Below, piece after piece: positions 26,322-33,848 of a stretch of 64,000 bases of DNA. The stretch lies in assembly GCF_004345615.1 (NCBI RefSeq), contig NZ_SLWK01000011.1, positions 55,523 through 119,522 of the forward strand. Reading direction: 5' to 3'. Source of the stretch: Natronoflexus pectinivorans (GTDB lineage: Bacteria; Bacteroidota; Bacteroidia; Bacteroidales; Marinilabiliaceae). The notes beneath the pieces were generated by a model that saw only the letters and a list, made by a program, of their open reading frames with translations, ran no database searches and was not told the DNA's origin. The position numbers were made by a program, and so were the translations under genes. Position 1 is the stretch's first letter. The number at the start of each line of letters is the position of its first letter.

Positions 26322-26912
26322 ATGAAAACATATTGTTTCTGGATTGTCTTTGTCACTTTCAGTCTTACTAGTTGCGAAAAGGATGATAATTCATTTGAAA
26401 ATTTAAGTGAAAACCCGCTCAAATTACTAGAAGAAGTCGCTTATTACGATTTAAATGATGATTCAGTCAATGACATTAAAATTGTATATGATTTGTTTAC
26501 TTGGTTTGGCATTAATAGTTCGGATGAGTGGATTACTGGAGAAGGAATTTCAGGAAGACTTAGATCCTTAAACGGTAGTTCAGTTTTGCAAAATCGTAAC
26601 AGTTACACGTTGTTTAACAAATTATACGATACAATTAAAATAGAAGTAAGCGAGCCATATTACTGGGATGAGCACGCATGCTTATCGCTTATATCAATCA
26701 GGAGTTCAAATGAAAGTGACAATTTATGGGAAAATGAGTGGAGCATTAGAAGTGATATGATATTTGACTATTACTATTTGGCAGTCAAGTTAAACGTTAA
26801 TGATAGCAATCTTATTGGCTGGTTAGAAATTAAGTTTAATAAACTGACGGGAGGTATCCAGATCTTAGAAAGTAAATTCACAACAAAAGCGCACATTGTG
26901 ATTGGCAAATAG
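26322..26912 (+). CDS. Hypothetical lipoprotein
   Basis: I do not recognise the family. The 196-residue product has a lipoprotein signal, MKTYCFWIVFVTFSLTSC, with the acylated Cys at residue 18 followed by EKDD. The mature part is acidic and rich in Tyr, Trp and Asn. It starts with an EF-hand-like, dockerin-like acidic segment (YDLNDDSVNDIKIVYD) that often marks a repeat describing DxNxD calcium sites, and ends with a strand-rich region GWLEIKFNKLTGGIQILES. It stands alone, converging with the U32 gene. Codon use looks more AT-rich than the flanking TonB receptor, which hints at recent acquisition. Confidence 0.7.
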   Translation: MKTYCFWIVFVTFSLTSCEKDDNSFENLSENPLKLLEEVAYYDLNDDSVNDIKIVYDLFTWFGINSSDEWITGEGISGRLRSLNGSSVLQNRNSYTLFNKLYDTIKIEVSEPYYWDEHACLSLISIRSSNESDNLWENEWSIRSDMIFDYYYLAVKLNVNDSNLIGWLEIKFNKLTGGIQILESKFTTKAHIVIGK

Positions 26913-27025
26913 TATTGGTCAAAATTTGATGAATTATTACTGGTCGTGGCTGTTGTGTATTCGAGCGATCAGCCTGATGGCAACCTAGTAGTAAAAAGTC
27001 CCGTAGTAAATAGAAATTGACACAC

Positions 27026-28882
27026 TCAGCCGTTCTTCGTTTGTTTGGTATCAAGGTCAAAAATATGCATTTCGCACTTTTTGCAGTCAAATTTTAATTC
27101 ATACGAGTTGTTACCCGATTTAAGAATTAGGTTTTCAGGAGTGGCTTTGGGGTTTTCCTTGGGGCAGCTATTGTTTGCATATCTGATGCAGTGGCGGGTA
27201 GTCATTAATTTTGCTCCGGCAGGTGACTTGATTTCAAAAGCTGGTTCTGTAATCTTCACCCCATGAAGGTTGTAGAATTTTTCAGCAAGGTGATTGGAAA
27301 TGTTCAGGCTGAAATCTTCCGGTGCATCTGGATAGGGATGTGATGTTTTAGGAAAAACTTTCTCTTGCCTGCTGTAGCTGTTTATTCTTTTGGTTTGATG
27401 TATCTCGGTTAACTCTCTTCTGATGGCATTGATTTCAGCTGCCGGGATAAAAAGTGGCTGGAGCAGTTGCAATTTAATGCTGCTGGGGTTAAAAATGGTG
27501 TTTCCCCATTTGCTCAGTTGATCACGGATGGATTTTAATGCCATCTCCTCATTTCGGGCCGGTTCCTTTTTAATTTTTTTTCTGATTTCCGATCTTAGAC
27601 CATCTTCATCAGTCATTTGCAGGCATATGCCATCTTCCGTTTCAATCAGAGTGAGTTCCATGGTTATTCGTCTGTTCTCCTTGCTGTTGTTCAGTTGTTT
27701 TTCAAACAACTGATCGTGATTCCTATACAGCATGGCTCCGGAATACAACTCTTTTATATCGTCGGCATATACTTTGTTGCCTATTGTTTTGCTTATTCGA
27801 AACCCTTTTAACTGTTTGCTTTTGTTTAAAAAGCAAACGCCGTCGCCGTTATTGAAGCTAATTCCATCTTCAACAATAAAATATTCGCGACTTATTGTTA
27901 CTACACGCCCCAGTTTTTCGCCGAGAGATTTGGGTGTATGCAGTGACCATATGTTCACTTCTCTTCCATTCAAAAAATAGGTGGTGAATCCTCTCGAAAA
28001 AGTTTTTGAAGGAGAAGGCTCAAATGGAATTGAAACCCTTCCGGAAGAGCTTCTTGCCAGAGAGGAGTCCGAATCTATGATCTCATCCAATTGTTGACGA
28101 TACCAGGAGGTTACATTTTTTACGTACGCTGCATCTTTGAGTCGACCTTCAATTTTAAAACTTGATATACCGGCATTGATCAAATCAAGCAGGTGATTTG
28201 TGTTGTTTAAGTCTTTAAGGGATAACAGATGTTGATTTTTTACCAGTGGATTTCCTTGTTTGTTTTCCAGAGAATATGGAAGTCTGCAAGGTTGACTGCA
28301 TTCGCCCCTGTTTGCACTTCGCTTGGTGGTGGCATGACTCATATAGCATTGCCCGCTATATGAAACGCAAAGCGCCCCATGAATAAAAAACTCCAGTGGT
28401 ACTTTTGTGCTTTTTCTGATCTCTTTTATCTCATTCAGAGTAAGTTCCCTTGCCAGCACCACCTGTTCAAAACCTGCATCTTCGAGAAATTTTACTTTTT
28501 CCGGCGTCCGGTTATCGGTTTGCGTACTGGCATGAATGGCAATGGGAGGAAGGTTCAGTTGGGTAATACCCATATCCTGAATGATGATGGCATCCACACC
28601 TGTCTGATATAATTGCTGGATCAGTTTTTCAGCCTCAGATAGTTCATGGTCGTATAATAGTGTGTTGAGAGCTACATATACCTTTACGTTGAATATGTGT
28701 GCATATTCGGTTAGTCTGGCAATATCTTGCAGGCTGTTTCCGGCTGCGGCTCGTGCTCCAAACTTTGGAGCACCTGTATATACAGCGTCTGCGCCATGAT
28801 TGATGGCTGCTATCCCACATTCTAAATCTTTGGCCGGAGCCAGCAGTTCAAGTGAAGTTACGCTTCTTTTTTCCTGTAACAT
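27026..28882 (-). CDS. Peptidase U32-family protein (TrhP/RlhA-like)
   Basis: A 618-residue member of the U32 family, whose characterised members (RlhA, TrhP) hydroxylate cytidine or uridine in RNA using prephenate-linked chemistry rather than acting as proteases. The N-terminal TIM-barrel-like part begins LELLAPAKDLECGIAAINHGADAVY. The U32 signature lies in EFFIHGALCVSYSGQCYMS, followed by the Cys-containing NRGECSQPCRLPY, which provides iron-sulfur ligands. A DUF3656-like middle section and a C-terminal Cys-rich stretch (RHCIRYANNSCPKE and DCKKCEMHIFDL) complete the long form found in Bacteroidota. Its 5' end overlaps the upstream GH16-like gene by 25 bases, implying coupled translation. 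Confidence 0.88.
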   Translation of the reverse strand: MLQEKRSVTSLELLAPAKDLECGIAAINHGADAVYTGAPKFGARAAAGNSLQDIARLTEYAHIFNVKVYVALNTLLYDHELSEAEKLIQQLYQTGVDAIIIQDMGITQLNLPPIAIHASTQTDNRTPEKVKFLEDAGFEQVVLARELTLNEIKEIRKSTKVPLEFFIHGALCVSYSGQCYMSHATTKRSANRGECSQPCRLPYSLENKQGNPLVKNQHLLSLKDLNNTNHLLDLINAGISSFKIEGRLKDAAYVKNVTSWYRQQLDEIIDSDSSLARSSSGRVSIPFEPSPSKTFSRGFTTYFLNGREVNIWSLHTPKSLGEKLGRVVTISREYFIVEDGISFNNGDGVCFLNKSKQLKGFRISKTIGNKVYADDIKELYSGAMLYRNHDQLFEKQLNNSKENRRITMELTLIETEDGICLQMTDEDGLRSEIRKKIKKEPARNEEMALKSIRDQLSKWGNTIFNPSSIKLQLLQPLFIPAAEINAIRRELTEIHQTKRINSYSRQEKVFPKTSHPYPDAPEDFSLNISNHLAEKFYNLHGVKITEPAFEIKSPAGAKLMTTRHCIRYANNSCPKENPKATPENLILKSGNNSYELKFDCKKCEMHIFDLDTKQTKNG

Positions 28883-30315
28883 CTGATCCAGTCAATGTCC
28901 ATATAGGACGGCATCTGATTGTCGGATGGGTATTCAGGTAAAATTGTACAGAATGAGAGATACATTGGCTCATCAGGCACATGCTTAACTTCCCTGTGTA
29001 CTTCAATTCCGTTGATTTTCCAAATTAATGCTTCAGGCGACCAGTCCAAGGTGTAAATAAAGTACCCATTTTTAAAATTGGCACCGGTTATTTTCTTCAA
29101 CAGGTTTAATGCCTGCCCCTCAGGTGCACTAACATGAATGCCACTTTCCAGTGCTTTACCTTTTTTTAGGCTGGTTTTAAATACATCCAACTGGGGCAAC
29201 ATTTTTTCTCCCACTAACCAAAAAGCATTTACAACAGGGAAGGCTTGCGAGAATTTTATTTTAGCTTCAAATTTGCCATATTTTTGTCGAAAACTTTGCC
29301 CTGTACTTATCAGTCCTGAGGTATATTCAAAATCCTGCATTGTAAATCCATGGGTAGCATCCCAAACTTTTCCCCGATAGGCTTCTTTTTGAGTGTTGAT
29401 GCGAACAACGCTGTCGTGCATTTCAATGTTATCCTCTTTAAAGAACTGCTTTTCGCCGGCGAGCACATAGTTGTCGTTCATAAGTGCTTTCCCCCAGTAA
29501 TAGCCGGTCATCCATCTGCTTTTATCAAGTTGTAATGCATCAAAATCATCTTCAAATGTGATCTCCCATTTACGGATTTCTTTAAAAGGATTCAGTTTCT
29601 TGGTTTTTTGATACCATTTTACATCCTCGTTTTTTTGAAGTTCGTTGAACTCCTCAATTAAACGGGCTTCTTCCGATTTTTTAAAACGATTTTTATCTTC
29701 AAGAAATGTTTTTTTATCAATGAATTCTGGCGACTGGATGATTGATTCCAACTTAAAAAAGGATTTCAATCGCTCACTGTTTTCCAGTTTGGCAACCGTT
29801 CTGTATTCGTTGGATTTTTCTTGTTTCAAATAGAAGGTGATCTCAGGATCTTTCTTTAGTGTATTAAATTGCTCCTGCTTTGCATATGCTTCACTTTGCT
29901 TGAAATCTTTTTTTACTTTGGCTGAATGAAATGCCGAGGAGTTTACGAATACTTTTAAATCATTAAACTCTTTTAAAAGGTCAGACTCTATAATACTTTT
30001 TATCCGATCCAGTTTGCCACTCTTGGAGTAATTCAGGTATGATTTTACATCTTTTGATGCTTTCATGGATTTATATTGCTCCAGTTGCCGATACTCTTCA
30101 GAGTTTTTAAATTTGGCCGATTTCAGGAATTGAACTTTCTTTTCAAAGTCACCTGAATGTATCAGTTGATCCAACTCGTTATATCGTCTTAATGTTTCTG
30201 ATTGATCCAACTCGTTGAATCGTTCAAAATCATTTTTTTCCTTAATTAGTTTTGATTCATACTTTTTGGTAGAGCCAAATTTGCTTCCAAACTGAATTCC
30301 AAATATTATTGCCAT
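28858..30315 (-). CDS. Non-catalytic GH16-fold protein with three N-terminal helical repeats
   Basis: A 485-residue protein with no signal peptide. Residues 41-241 hold three tandem repeats of about 70 residues, each with a core like FKxSEExxxxExFxxLxxxxDVKxY (near 69-93, 138-162 and 211-235), rich in Lys and Glu and probably helical. Residues 250-482 are a GH16/concanavalin-type jelly-roll domain: WEITFEDDFDALQLDKSRW, FEAKIKFSQAFPVVNAFWLVG, YTLDWSPEALIWKINGIEV and MDIDWIRCY. The catalytic ExDxxE motif reads Q375-L-D377-V-F-K380, so nucleophile and acid/base Glu are lost while the central Asp stays. It is probably a binding or scaffold protein rather than a hydrolase (inference). It overlaps the U32 gene by 25 bases. 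Confidence 0.75.
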   Translation of the reverse strand: MAIIFGIQFGSKFGSTKKYESKLIKEKNDFERFNELDQSETLRRYNELDQLIHSGDFEKKVQFLKSAKFKNSEEYRQLEQYKSMKASKDVKSYLNYSKSGKLDRIKSIIESDLLKEFNDLKVFVNSSAFHSAKVKKDFKQSEAYAKQEQFNTLKKDPEITFYLKQEKSNEYRTVAKLENSERLKSFFKLESIIQSPEFIDKKTFLEDKNRFKKSEEARLIEEFNELQKNEDVKWYQKTKKLNPFKEIRKWEITFEDDFDALQLDKSRWMTGYYWGKALMNDNYVLAGEKQFFKEDNIEMHDSVVRINTQKEAYRGKVWDATHGFTMQDFEYTSGLISTGQSFRQKYGKFEAKIKFSQAFPVVNAFWLVGEKMLPQLDVFKTSLKKGKALESGIHVSAPEGQALNLLKKITGANFKNGYFIYTLDWSPEALIWKINGIEVHREVKHVPDEPMYLSFCTILPEYPSDNQMPSYMDIDWIRCYRKKEA

Positions 30316-30629
30316 TCTTTCGAGTTTTTAAATATCAAAGGGTTTAGTTTGTTACGAAAATAAAAGCAAAGGGTTTTTGTTTTTACCGTGGAAAATTAAG
30401 AAAAAAAGATCAAATAATTGTATTTATGAAAAAATAGATGGTATTATGGACATTTTGTACCTGAAACTCTTGCTTTAACGTAATTATTGTTTTTATTTGG
30501 TTGGAAGTTTTTGTTGATATTTTTCGTTTTATAGTGGCAATTCATTGCAAATCAGAGATGATTCTACATTAATCATCTAAATTTGTAAAAATCTGATGGT
30601 CGATTACCTCTCATAATCTTAAAAAATTA

Positions 30630-30637
30630 TATATTTG
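30630..30637 (+). promoter_or_regulatory. -7 element (TATATTTG) of tRNA-Leu
   Basis: TATATTTG matches TAnnTTTG 23 bases before the mature tRNA. No clear TTG is present at -33. Confidence 0.5.
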
Positions 30638-30660
30638 CATCCGCGAAAGCAATAGATATT

Positions 30661-30744
30661 GCCCAGATGGTGAAATTGGTAGACACGCCAGCTTGAGGGG
30701 CTGGTGCCGGTTACGGCGTGCAAGTTCGAGTCTTGTTCTGGGCA
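30661..30744 (+). tRNA. tRNA-Leu (anticodon GAG)
   Basis: A class II tRNA of 84 bases with acceptor GCCCAGA/TCTGGGC and discriminator A. The anticodon stem CCAGC/GCTGG surrounds TTGAGGG, giving GAG. A variable arm (TGCCGGTTACGGCG) and T arm (CAAG-TTCGAGT-CTTG) are present. CCA is not encoded. Confidence 0.95.
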
Positions 30745-30776
30745 CAAAAAAGGAAGTCATCGACTTCCTTTTTTTA
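30745..30776. terminator. Bidirectional terminator between tRNA-Leu and the nitroreductase gene
   Basis: AAAAAAGGAAGTC-ATC-GACTTCCTTTTTT is a near-perfect hairpin with A and T tracts on both sides, immediately after the tRNA and just before the stop of the convergent gene. Confidence 0.88.
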
Positions 30777-31313
30777 TTATTCTTGAAATGCTTCCAAATG
30801 CACTCTCTCCTTAAGCAGCACATCATCTGTATATGGCTCTCTCTCTCTTTCTTTGTAGCCAATGGCAATAATAGAGGCAACTTCCAAATTTCCCGAAGCT
30901 TTGATGATTCCTTTCACATAATCGCTTGCAGATAATTTTTCGTCATGTTCTCTAAGCCGAACCTGAATCCATGTTGAACCCAAACCCAGGTCTTCTGCAA
31001 CCATTTGAAGTAAAATAGCTGCAATGGAGCAATCTTCTACCCAAACATCACTTTTAGCTGGATCAGCAAGAATTACAACAGCCAATGGCGCACCGGCAAG
31101 GAATGCTGCCCCGTGTGGTTTGCATTTGGAAAGCTGCTCAATACTCTCTTTGTTTTCAATAAATACAAACTCCCACGGACGATTGTTTTTGGATGTTGGC
31201 GACCAGAGAACTGCTTTTATTAATTGTTCTTTAAAGTCCATGCCAATAGGTTGTGATGTGAATTTACGACAACTTCTGCGGTTTTGAATCTGTTCAAGCA
31301 TTGATTTTTTCAT
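30777..31313 (-). CDS. Nitroreductase-family protein
   Basis: A 178-residue FMN-dependent oxidoreductase of the compact nitroreductase type. The family start IQNRRSCRKFTSQPIG gives the phosphate-binding RRS-RxF motif. PTSKNNRPWEFVFIEN is the second flavin-contact segment, WVEDCSIAAILLQMVAEDLGLGSTWIQV is the dimer-interface helix, and VASIIAIGYKEREREPY is the closing motif. Such enzymes reduce quinones or nitro compounds using NAD(P)H in the cytosol; the physiological substrate is unknown. It is transcribed toward tRNA-Leu and shares that terminator. Its upstream region carries a family E palindrome. Confidence 0.9.
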   Translation of the reverse strand: MKKSMLEQIQNRRSCRKFTSQPIGMDFKEQLIKAVLWSPTSKNNRPWEFVFIENKESIEQLSKCKPHGAAFLAGAPLAVVILADPAKSDVWVEDCSIAAILLQMVAEDLGLGSTWIQVRLREHDEKLSASDYVKGIIKASGNLEVASIIAIGYKEREREPYTDDVLLKERVHLEAFQE

Positions 31314-31328
31314 AAAATAGATCGTTAG

Positions 31329-31345
31329 TCCCGAGTGTCTCGGGA
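31329..31345. repeat. Family E short palindrome, copy 3
   Basis: TCCCGAGTGTCTCGGGA, a 17-bp palindrome, lies just upstream of the nitroreductase start. Confidence 0.6.
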
Positions 31346-31392
31346 TAGATTATTTGATAATAGATGAAAGCAAACATCCTTAACTAAACGGC

Positions 31393-31490
31393 ATGAAACG
31401 AGCCGTGAGAAAAAGTTCTCACACAGGAGAATGATTATTGGCGAGTTCCATCCCGAGTACTCGGGACTTAAAAACAAATTTTAGACACAT
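31393..31490 (+). repeat. Repeat family B, copy B2 (short form)
   Basis: The copy starts ATGAAACGAGCC and has the perfect hairpin GTGAGAA-AAAG-TTCTCAC, then GGCGAGTTCCAT, and ends AACAAATTTTAGACACATA. It lacks the internal GTACTGAGCCC segment of B1 and B3 and has a family E palindrome (31451-31466) inserted or embedded before the final segment. Here the terminal ATG is ATA and no gene starts at it. Confidence 0.75.
31451..31466. repeat. Family E short palindrome, copy 4 (inside B2)
   Basis: TCCCGAGTACTCGGGA is a perfect 16-bp palindrome within repeat B2. Confidence 0.6.
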
Positions 31491-31494
31491 AAAA

Positions 31495-32154
31495 TTAGGC
31501 GTTTTCAATGTGTTGAGCAATATTATGAATCTCCTCTGATTCGATGATGTTGTTTTGATGACCGTTAAAAGCCAGGTAAGCCATTACATGAGCCAGGGAT
31601 GAGGCTTTAATGGGTTTGTATTTTCGCAGAACTCCAATAAAAATGATTTTAAATGGTTTTAAAATCATGGAGGCCATTTTCTCCATGAATCGTTTTTCAA
31701 TTCTTTTTCCTTCAATTAATGATGGCCGGACGATATACAAACTGGGGATGTTCAATTTAAGCAGTTCTTCATCAGTCTCTCCCTTTGTTCGGATATAATA
31801 GTTGCTACTTTTGGAGTTGGCGCCTATGGAACTGATGACAACCATGGTTTTAACTCCATTTTGAGTTGCTCTGTTTCCCAGTTCCAGAACAGCCTGATGG
31901 TCAACCTCTCTGAATTTTTCAACCGAACCTGCTTTTTTCAGGGTGGTACCCAGGCAGCAAAAAACCACATCTACATCTGATGGGATCTGGATTTCTCCTA
32001 ACTTAAGATTGATAGACGACACGTGATTCGGCAAGTCAAAGATGGCTTTGCGAGCTGCAAGGTAGAGTTTCCCAACACGTGGGTGTTGGGAAAGAATTTT
32101 AGCCAGTTCAGAACCGGTTAATCCGTTTGCACCATATATAGCTGCATTAATCAT
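31495..32154 (-). CDS. NAD(P)-binding atypical SDR (HTATIP2/YwnB-like)
   Basis: A 219-residue Rossmann-fold protein of the NmrA/atypical SDR group. The dinucleotide motif GANGLTGSELAKIL is at residues 8-21, and the strand VDVVFCCLGTTLKKAG is followed by VVISSIGANSKSSNYYIRTKGETD. That segment contains the Ser and the Tyr-x-x-x-Lys pair (YIRTK) of the active site. SLYIVRPSLIEGKR matches the substrate side of HTATIP2-like proteins. The product probably binds NADPH; any catalytic activity is unproven. It overlaps the upstream TPR lipoprotein gene by 8 bases, so the two are translated together. Confidence 0.85.
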   Translation of the reverse strand: MINAAIYGANGLTGSELAKILSQHPRVGKLYLAARKAIFDLPNHVSSINLKLGEIQIPSDVDVVFCCLGTTLKKAGSVEKFREVDHQAVLELGNRATQNGVKTMVVISSIGANSKSSNYYIRTKGETDEELLKLNIPSLYIVRPSLIEGKRIEKRFMEKMASMILKPFKIIFIGVLRKYKPIKASSLAHVMAYLAFNGHQNNIIESEEIHNIAQHIENA

Positions 32155-33034
32155 TTGCGTTGTTGATTAGTTGCTCCATTCGTGCAGCTTCCGGACGCAT
32201 CTCTAATCTTCTATAAATATTTCTTAAATACTGCATGTAGGTTACGTTGGAAGGTTGCATTTCATGCAACTCTACAAATAGATCTCTGGAAGTTCGAAAA
32301 TCAGCCGAAATAAGCCTTAACTCCCTTCTCAGGTATGCATAAGTGGTGTAGTTGGGGTTTCTGTTGTATTTTGTCATCTCATCCTGATACCAGTTTTCGG
32401 CTTTCTCGTAATAGAATCTTGCTTTCCAGAATTTGGCAGGTTCAAAATTAGGATCTTCGGCCAGAATTTTTCCCGAAAGCTCCAAAGCTTCATCTGATTT
32501 ATCTGTTTTTTCCAATACCTGCAATTTTTTGAACATCGTTTCCGGATTCTGGTTGTCGGGAATTATACTCCAGGTATTTAATGCAGATTCGTAATCACCG
32601 GTGCTTTCCTCAATTTCAAAGATTCGGAGCATTACGTCCCTGTGACTATCGGTTTGTTTTACTGTTTCAATATGATTGATCCAATGTTGGTACTCCTGTT
32701 TTTGGTTTCCGGTTTGGCGGTAACTTTTACCTTTTATCAGTACCACTTCAGGATTGTTTTGCCATATCTCTGTTTTCTCAAAATAACGATGAGTTTGATC
32801 ATGAAATCCGGCGTGCCACGCTGCTTTACCTGCCAAAATTGATATAGCCTGACTGATGGTGTCATTGCTGTTTCGTGTCATTATTTCCAGGCGGTCGTAT
32901 TCACTCAATACCTGATTATAATTCCCTTGTTGATATAATTGTGTGATATTTGATTCCAGATTTGTCAATTGCCTTCCGGGTGCGCATGAGGCGATGATTA
33001 AAACAACGAGTAGTGTTGAAAAAATAAACTTCAT
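32147..33034 (-). CDS. TPR-repeat lipoprotein
   Basis: A 295-residue predicted lipoprotein, with signal MKFIFSTLLVVLIIASC and acylated Cys17. The mature protein is all-helical, with tetratricopeptide-like pairs such as LYQQGNYNQVLSEYDRLE, AISILAGKAAWHAGFHDQTHRYFEK, IFEIEESTGDYESALNTWS and LQVLEKTDKSDEALELSGKIL. TPR lipoproteins of this kind usually scaffold protein complexes at the inner face of the outer membrane; I cannot name a partner. Its stop overlaps the start of the SDR-like gene. It is divergent from the tRNA-Trp/tRNA-Ser pair. Confidence 0.82.
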   Translation of the reverse strand: MKFIFSTLLVVLIIASCAPGRQLTNLESNITQLYQQGNYNQVLSEYDRLEIMTRNSNDTISQAISILAGKAAWHAGFHDQTHRYFEKTEIWQNNPEVVLIKGKSYRQTGNQKQEYQHWINHIETVKQTDSHRDVMLRIFEIEESTGDYESALNTWSIIPDNQNPETMFKKLQVLEKTDKSDEALELSGKILAEDPNFEPAKFWKARFYYEKAENWYQDEMTKYNRNPNYTTYAYLRRELRLISADFRTSRDLFVELHEMQPSNVTYMQYLRNIYRRLEMRPEAARMEQLINNAND

Positions 33035-33276
33035 TTGGTAAATATTTATTGGTTATTTTGATGTTTTGACCTGGTTCTGTCACAATAAATGAGCCAGAAA
33101 AAAATTGCAATTCTACTGAACCACAAAAATACCGAGCCTTCTATTGGGAAACAAGCGAGTTTACTTTTTTTAATAAGATTATGATTTTTATGAATGACAT
33201 AGCGATGAGCGTCAAATGTTTAAAATTATTATTGAAAATAATAACGGAATCGTTATTAAATATTATGCAAATGTTC

Positions 33277-33284
33277 TATTTTTG
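33277..33284 (+). promoter_or_regulatory. -7 element (TATTTTTG) of the tRNA-Trp/tRNA-Ser unit
   Basis: TATTTTTG matches TAnnTTTG 22 bases before tRNA-Trp; the -33 element is not clear. Confidence 0.5.
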
Positions 33285-33306
33285 CAGCCGTAAATCTGAT
33301 TTAAAC

Positions 33307-33379
33307 ACGGGTGTAGCTCAGTTGGTAGAGCACTGGTCTCCAAAACCAGGTGTCGGGAGTTCGAGTCTCTCCTCCCGTG
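33307..33379 (+). tRNA. tRNA-Trp (anticodon CCA)
   Basis: A 73-base cloverleaf with D stem GCTC/GAGC. The anticodon stem CTGGT/ACCAG surrounds CTCCAAA (anticodon CCA), and the T arm is GGGAG-TTCGAGT-CTCTC. The discriminator is G. The acceptor ACGGGTG/CTCCCGT contains a U-U mismatch at pair 6:67, which is unusual. It lies 21 bases upstream of tRNA-Ser and is surely co-transcribed with it. Confidence 0.92.
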
Positions 33380-33400
33380 CAAAACAGAAACAATTCAACC

Positions 33401-33488
33401 GGAGAGGTGCAGGAGTGGTTGAACTGGCTCGCCTGGAAAGCGAGTGTGCGCCAAAAGCGTACCGGGGGTTCGAATCCCTTCCTCTCCG
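33401..33488 (+). tRNA. tRNA-Ser (anticodon GGA)
   Basis: A class II tRNA of 88 bases. The acceptor is GGAGAGG/CCTCTCC with discriminator G. The anticodon stem CTCGC/GCGAG surrounds CTGGAAA, giving GGA, and a long variable arm TGTGCGCCAAAAGCGTACC is present. The last 16 bases are part of a 21-bp direct repeat found again 150 bases downstream, as expected of an integration site. Confidence 0.95.
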
Positions 33489-33493
33489 CAAAA

Positions 33494-33525
33494 AAGACTT
33501 TCATGAAAATGAGAGTCTTTTTTTA
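33494..33525 (+). terminator. Terminator of the tRNA-Trp/tRNA-Ser unit
   Basis: AAAGACTTTCAT-GAAA-ATGAGAGTCTTT forms a 12-bp stem with one mismatch, followed by T residues, 5 bases after tRNA-Ser. Confidence 0.85.
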
Positions 33526-33622
33526 TGGAATGAAATGAGGGATTCGAACAGAAGGGTTGGCCGGGTTCGAATGCCGAAGGTATCATGAGCGGCTCGTGAT
33601 TGGGCTTTTGCGGGAGCGAACT

Positions 33623-33643
33623 AATCCCTTCCTCTCCGCAAAA
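33623..33643 (+). repeat. Duplicated tRNA-Ser 3' end (candidate attachment-site remnant)
   Basis: AATCCCTTCCTCTCCGCAAAA (first 20 bases quoted are enough to find it) repeats the 3' end of tRNA-Ser at 33473-33493. The 150 bases between the copies contain two scrambled T-arm-like pieces (GGATTCGAAC and GGTTCGAATG) but no intact tRNA or integrase. The copy is followed by its own terminator. The rest of 33489-33848 holds no gene. Confidence 0.7.
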
Positions 33644-33678
33644 GGGACTGTCTGAACCAGACAGTCCCTTTTTTTGTA
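33641..33678 (+). terminator. Strong hairpin terminator after the duplicated tRNA-Ser 3' end
   Basis: AAAGGGACTGTCTG-AAC-CAGACAGTCCCTTT is a perfect 14-bp stem with a T run. No intact gene precedes it, so it is probably the original tRNA-Ser terminator displaced by an insertion. Confidence 0.85.
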
Positions 33679-33848
33679 TATTGTCTACGACTCGATCGTT
33701 AGTCCGGAATGCGGACAAGGGTTTCCATCTTGTTTGTTTAGTTTGGTTCTCGCCAAAGTAATGAGTTTATTCTTAAAATCACCCGAATTTTCAAACGAAA
33801 TGTTAATTTTACAGGTGAGATAAAAAATGCATAAGTAATATTCTATAA

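Noticed and set aside
26131..26325. Small open frame before the hypothetical lipoprotein
   Set aside because: No start signal, no recognisable composition, and it overlaps the lipoprotein start.
33301..33718. Open frames on both strands across the tRNA-Trp/tRNA-Ser region
   Set aside because: They are translations of tRNA genes and terminators; peptides such as GGETRTPDTWFWRP are common artefacts of tRNA-Trp sequence.
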